Below, in pieces: positions 61,101 to 64,000 of a DNA stretch of 64,000 nt. Source of the stretch: Mesocentrotus franciscanus (Eukaryota > Echinodermata > Echinoidea > Camarodonta > Strongylocentrotidae); assembly GCA_037976565.1 (NCBI GenBank), contig CP137666.1, forward strand, positions 5,870,060 through 5,934,059. The letters are read 5' to 3'. Position numbers and translations under genes: made by a program. A model generated the notes under the pieces. It had not been told where the DNA came from, made no database searches, and saw only the letters and a list, made by a program, of their open reading frames with translations. Every line of letters starts with the position of its first letter. The stretch's first letter is position 1.

Positions 61101-64000
61101 GCAAAAATGTTTAGATTTTGATAAAGGAGGGTTTAAAGTAGGGCTGTGCATAACCGTGTAATGAGGTACTCGAGTACACTCCTAGGCTTGCAGGCGAGTA
61201 CTCGAATACTCGGACGCCATGTTTTTTTTGTTGAATTTTGTTGTTGTTTTTGTTTTGTTTTTTTGCCAACACCATACTACGAACAGTACGAAGGTTCGTC
61301 TCTGAAAACCCACGCGATTTTACTTCAAGTTGCTGTTGAAAGCGCCTATTTGTGCTTTTGAATTTTTGACAAATAATTGAAACAATGTTATTTTTAAAAC
61401 TAAAGATGACAGACAAATATTCCTCCGAGTCCAAACAGAAATCCGGAGATTTGGTCCCAGTTTCTGAGTGGTGAGTTGACAGTGACACCCTGTGTATGAT
61501 TGAGCTAGGAAACATTTTTACCCATGCCGGTGCTCTTCTGGCATGGGTGACCGTCGGCCTGGACAGTGCCAGGTGATCGGGGGAACAAAAAAAAACAAAA
61601 AAAATGGCGGCCGAGTATTCGAGTACGAAAAATCGTACTCGAGTAATTGTCAACAGTGCGAGTACTCGAGTATTCGAGTACTTGTCGCAGCCTTGGTTTA
61701 AAGAGAAGGTTGAGTTCTGGGAAGAGGTGGCAAATGATTTGTGAGCGTTATTATTGTTATTATGCAAGTGTGGAAGAATATCAGATAAAAAATGTTCCCT
61801 GAAAAGCATGGCTCTTCAAATGCCTTAATATTCTAAATATGGCATGTAACAGCATAAAAATCGGGACGGATCTTTATGCCACATGTTCGTGTAGTCCCAT
61901 ATACATCTTTCTGTGTACAGTGCTTGTAACTTTACCAAGACTGGGCCAAATTTCTTATCATTTTGATGATTCCAAAACCTTGCAGTACACAACACTACTT
62001 ATATGCTAGATGATCAACCTTTTCTGATCGATTCCAAACCGTTTCTTTCACAATGCAATCGCATGACCAGAACTCAACTTTATCTTTAACCCTATCTTAA
62101 AGGTACTATGTCCCATTTGCAGGCCCAAAAAATGAAAAGGTTAAATTCCAACGGCATTTGAAAGACAATACTAATTTAGAACTTCCTTAAAAAAAGGGGG
62201 GCTTGAAAATGTCTTTAAGTGGGAAAATAACGACTATTAGTTGTCGAATCGACTTAGGAGCTATAGAGCCAGTAAGTAATAGTCTGATTTTTCAGACCAT
62301 TGTACCGAATGGTCGTACGTTTTATGCTGCGCAAAGATTCAATCAGTTTAATTTTGGCCATTACAAGAAGTGGGTTATTGATGTAGACAAATGCTCATGT
62401 ACCCTTTACAGCTCATTTTATGTATGTTATTACCAAAGATGAAAAAGCCAGTCAGTCACTCAATAGTGTCTGACAGTGAAGTCTAGCAAGTAAACGGGTT
62501 TCCTTGCATAATTTGAATATTAGGACACTGCTAACGTTTAAATTTCACAGATAAAACATACATGACATATTCATAATTCCTGCAAAGTTCTACAGAATTT
62601 GATGTTGGCTGCAAAAGGGATATAGTATCTTTAACCGGGCTATTTCAGACCAGGGGAGTGTTTCACAAAGACTAAGATCGACTTTAAGTTGGACTTAATT
62701 ATGACACGCCATTCATGCCAATAGTTGCTCTCACCACTGGTCTTTCAATTATGATCTTTAGATAATATGTTTTTTTCCTTCAATAATGAACTATCAAAAA
62801 ATGTAAATTCTGTAGATATGTGACCATGATTTGTATGCCCCTTGAGAGACCAATGCCAGTAAATGGTGAGAGCAAACAGTGGCATGAACGGCCTGTTAAG
62901 TCCAACTTAAAGTCGATCTTAGTCTTTGTGAAACACCCCTCAGGTTTTTACCCCCCAAGATCTCAGCCGTTTCACAGCCATTCACCGTGAAAATTTTGCA
63001 TGCATGTCAAGTGAAGTGTATAGAATACTATGGTAATTTCAATTTTTTTAAAAGTTCACTCATTTGCATATTTATGGTAATTTATGCAAATAAGGTCCAA
63101 ATCATATATTTATTATGAATCATATATTCTTCATATTTAAGCATTCTTTTTCTCTACATATATTCGTTAGACCATTTAGAATAATAATGCGACAACAAAA
63201 ATTGGAAGAGCCAGGTTGTATTTTATGTTATCTCTGTTTTGATAATTTCTTGTGTATTTCATTGTTTTTTAACCAATATATTTTATTGTTTTTGTTGTTT
63301 TATTTAATTTCTAACTACAATTCAACAATTTTGAACCCAAAACAAACGCCTAAACTTTAAACAAGACCAAATAACCAATGTTTTATCTCTTTTAGGAAAA
63401 ATGATATTTCCATATGTTTTGTACACAAATCACAAAAATGAGCGATTTTCGGGCTGACATGCAAAGACAAAAGGTCACGTGACTTTGTAACTATACGTCC
63501 GATTTTCAAAAAAATTGTTTTAAAAGATGCGTAAGACTCGAAAGAAAAAAGTCATGAAAGGAAAACTTAATATCTGCCGCGGTTCTGGAGTAGTCGCTAA
63601 ATTACTACAGGGGGGCAAATTACCCCGGTTAAGATAGGGTTAAGGTATCTTCTTTAGAGATTTCAAATTCAGTAAACTTAGGCAATTGTGTCTTTGTCAC
63701 TTTTGTAAGTATAACTCTCTGTGCCTACTGCATAAAAAAGTAACAGTTGCACATCACCCTGTAAAAAAACCTACTTTCCACCAAGCTGCATCAGGATTCA
63801 CTTTGATTTGATTTGCTTTGTCCAGTATATTATGATGAAGCAAAAAAGGCTTTATGAGAAGGTGACTGTCACACTAGTGACACTACATGGTGTTTCATTT
63901 CCCATCCTAGGTCACTAGAGCAGATGTAGAAGTCCAACCCTATGCCTTCACCACCAAGTCTCTCTTTGTGGGTCACATGGACTACCGGTATCTTCGCTGG
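58126..64000 (+). CDS. GTPBP4: Nucleolar GTP-binding protein 1 (NOG1/GTPBP4), N-terminal 217 residues, partial
   Basis: Exons 58126-58173, 59279-59449, 60142-60245, 60747-60984 and 63911-64000 (cut by the window edge) join in phases 0, 0, 2 and 0. The product begins [13 protein letters not shown] and continues [57 protein letters not shown] and [20 protein letters not shown], the strongly conserved NOG1 N-terminal helical domain. The G1 loop GFPNVGKS is at residues 175-182, followed by [20 protein letters not shown] and the start of the switch region. Similarity to human GTPBP4 is very high throughout. NOG1 is an Obg-family GTPase needed for 60S ribosomal subunit maturation in the nucleolus. 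About two-thirds of the protein (G3-G5 and the C-terminus) lies beyond the right edge. Introns 3 and 4 carry several transposon remnants, none in coding sequence. Confidence 0.98.
59915..60080. mobile_element. Palindromic MITE in NOG1 intron 2
   Basis: The left arm CCCGAATTCACAAAGGAGGT, TTGTCGACAAACCTAG and ATGTGCGTCATATGACGC is matched almost exactly by the right arm GCGTCATATGACGCACATAA, ACCTAGGTTTGTCGACAAAC, CTCCTTTGTGAATTCGGG. The loop also contains GACCAAGGTTCAGACAAACC. GGAGG flanks both sides. It ends about 60 bp before the acceptor of exon 3. Confidence 0.92.
61139..61695. mobile_element. Non-autonomous hAT element with perfect 8-bp target duplication
   Basis: The left end TAGGGCTGTGC and the right end GTCGCAGCCTTG are hAT-type termini. 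GTTTAAAG flanks both sides (61131-61138 and 61696-61703). Subterminal zones on both sides are packed with ACTCGAGTACTCG-type short palindromes (GAGTACTCGAATACTCG). The interior has ATGGCG motifs but no transposase. The 232-codon minus-strand open frame across it has no coding character. It is in NOG1 intron 4. Confidence 0.93.
61855..62089. mobile_element. TTAA-type MITE, copy 3, one end only
   Basis: It carries TATATGGGACT-type sequence in inverse orientation, then CTTATATGCTAGATGATCAA and GATTCC, matching copies 1 and 2. It ends CCAGAACTCAACTTTATCTTTAA, a version of the family terminus. The opposite terminus is absent. The final TTAA (62086-62089) is also the start of the next element. Confidence 0.75.
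62086..63643. mobile_element. 1.56-kb element with 15-bp perfect terminal inverted repeats and TTAA ends
   Basis: TTAACCCTATCTTAA at 62086 and TTAAGATAGGGTTAA at 63629-63643 are exact reverse complements. No transposase is recognised in the AT-rich interior. A smaller palindromic element (62657-62945) is nested within. The left end coincides with the terminal TTAA of the MITE copy 3, as if that TTAA served as target. It is in NOG1 intron 4. Confidence 0.7.
62657..62945. mobile_element. Palindromic MITE nested in the 62086-63643 element
   Basis: The left end GGGAGTGTTTCACAAAGACT, AAGATCGACTTTAAGTTGGA, CTTAA is matched by the right end TTAAGTCCAACTTAAAGTCG, ATCTTAGTCTTTGTGAAACA, CCCC. Inverted repeats are about 45 bp. 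A further pair (TTGCTCTCACCA and TGGTGAGAGCAA) continues the symmetry. Non-coding. Confidence 0.9.

Noticed and set aside
61111..61809. 232-codon open frame on the minus strand
   Set aside because: It spans the whole hAT element including its inverted ends and both target duplications, and has no recognised domain. It is an open frame by chance.

Overview
The window looks like one contig from the nuclear genome of a marine deuterostome invertebrate, most likely an echinoderm and perhaps a sea urchin. That is inference. It rests on AT-rich DNA, short exons with GT/AG introns, best-recalled similarity to vertebrate proteins, TTAGGG-type interstitial telomeric repeats, and a very dense load of small inverted-repeat elements of the kind seen in echinoderms. 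No bacterial, organellar or viral genes were seen.

Four protein-coding genes can be reconstructed from exon fragments with compatible splice phases. (1) Minus strand, 3539-18047: the N-terminal part of a RalBP1/RLIP76-like Ral effector. It has two mutually exclusive first coding exons, and its RhoGAP part lies beyond the left edge. (2) Plus strand, 24037-36897: a complete SKAP1/2-like adaptor with PH and SH3 domains, in seven coding exons, with an unusual triple tandem splice donor before the last exon. (3) Minus strand, 44789-48214: a complete HP1/CBX1-3-5-like heterochromatin protein with chromodomain and chromoshadow domain, in four coding exons. (4) Plus strand, from 58126 off the right edge: the first 217 residues of nucleolar GTPase NOG1/GTPBP4. 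RalBP1 and SKAP are divergent neighbours, SKAP and HP1 are convergent, and HP1 and NOG1 are divergent. The genes do not form a functional unit: they cover Ral signalling, Src-family adaptor signalling, chromatin and ribosome biogenesis.

The rest is intron and intergenic DNA filled with mobile-element debris. There is a Penelope-like fragment with a GIY-YIG endonuclease remnant, long inverted terminal repeats and hammerhead-ribozyme-like motifs. There are also two LINE fragments, a tRNA-derived SINE, and several small non-autonomous DNA transposons with intact target-site duplications (8-bp hAT-type, TTAA-type, TA-type). A four-level nest of elements lies at 49760-51573. Palindromic foldback elements are common, and one family is present twice (26122-26386 and 39717-39878). 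Tandem arrays include an exact 10 x 20-bp array at 2588-2787 and a telomere-like tract held inside a tiny inverted-repeat element at 25791-26020.

The most unusual points are the SKAP triple GTAG donor, which sits in all three phases; the alternative RalBP1 first exons; the self-ribozyme-bearing Penelope remnant; the nested element stack; and the paired foldback and tandem-hairpin elements. All were read by eye, so coordinates of repeat edges may be off by a few bases.
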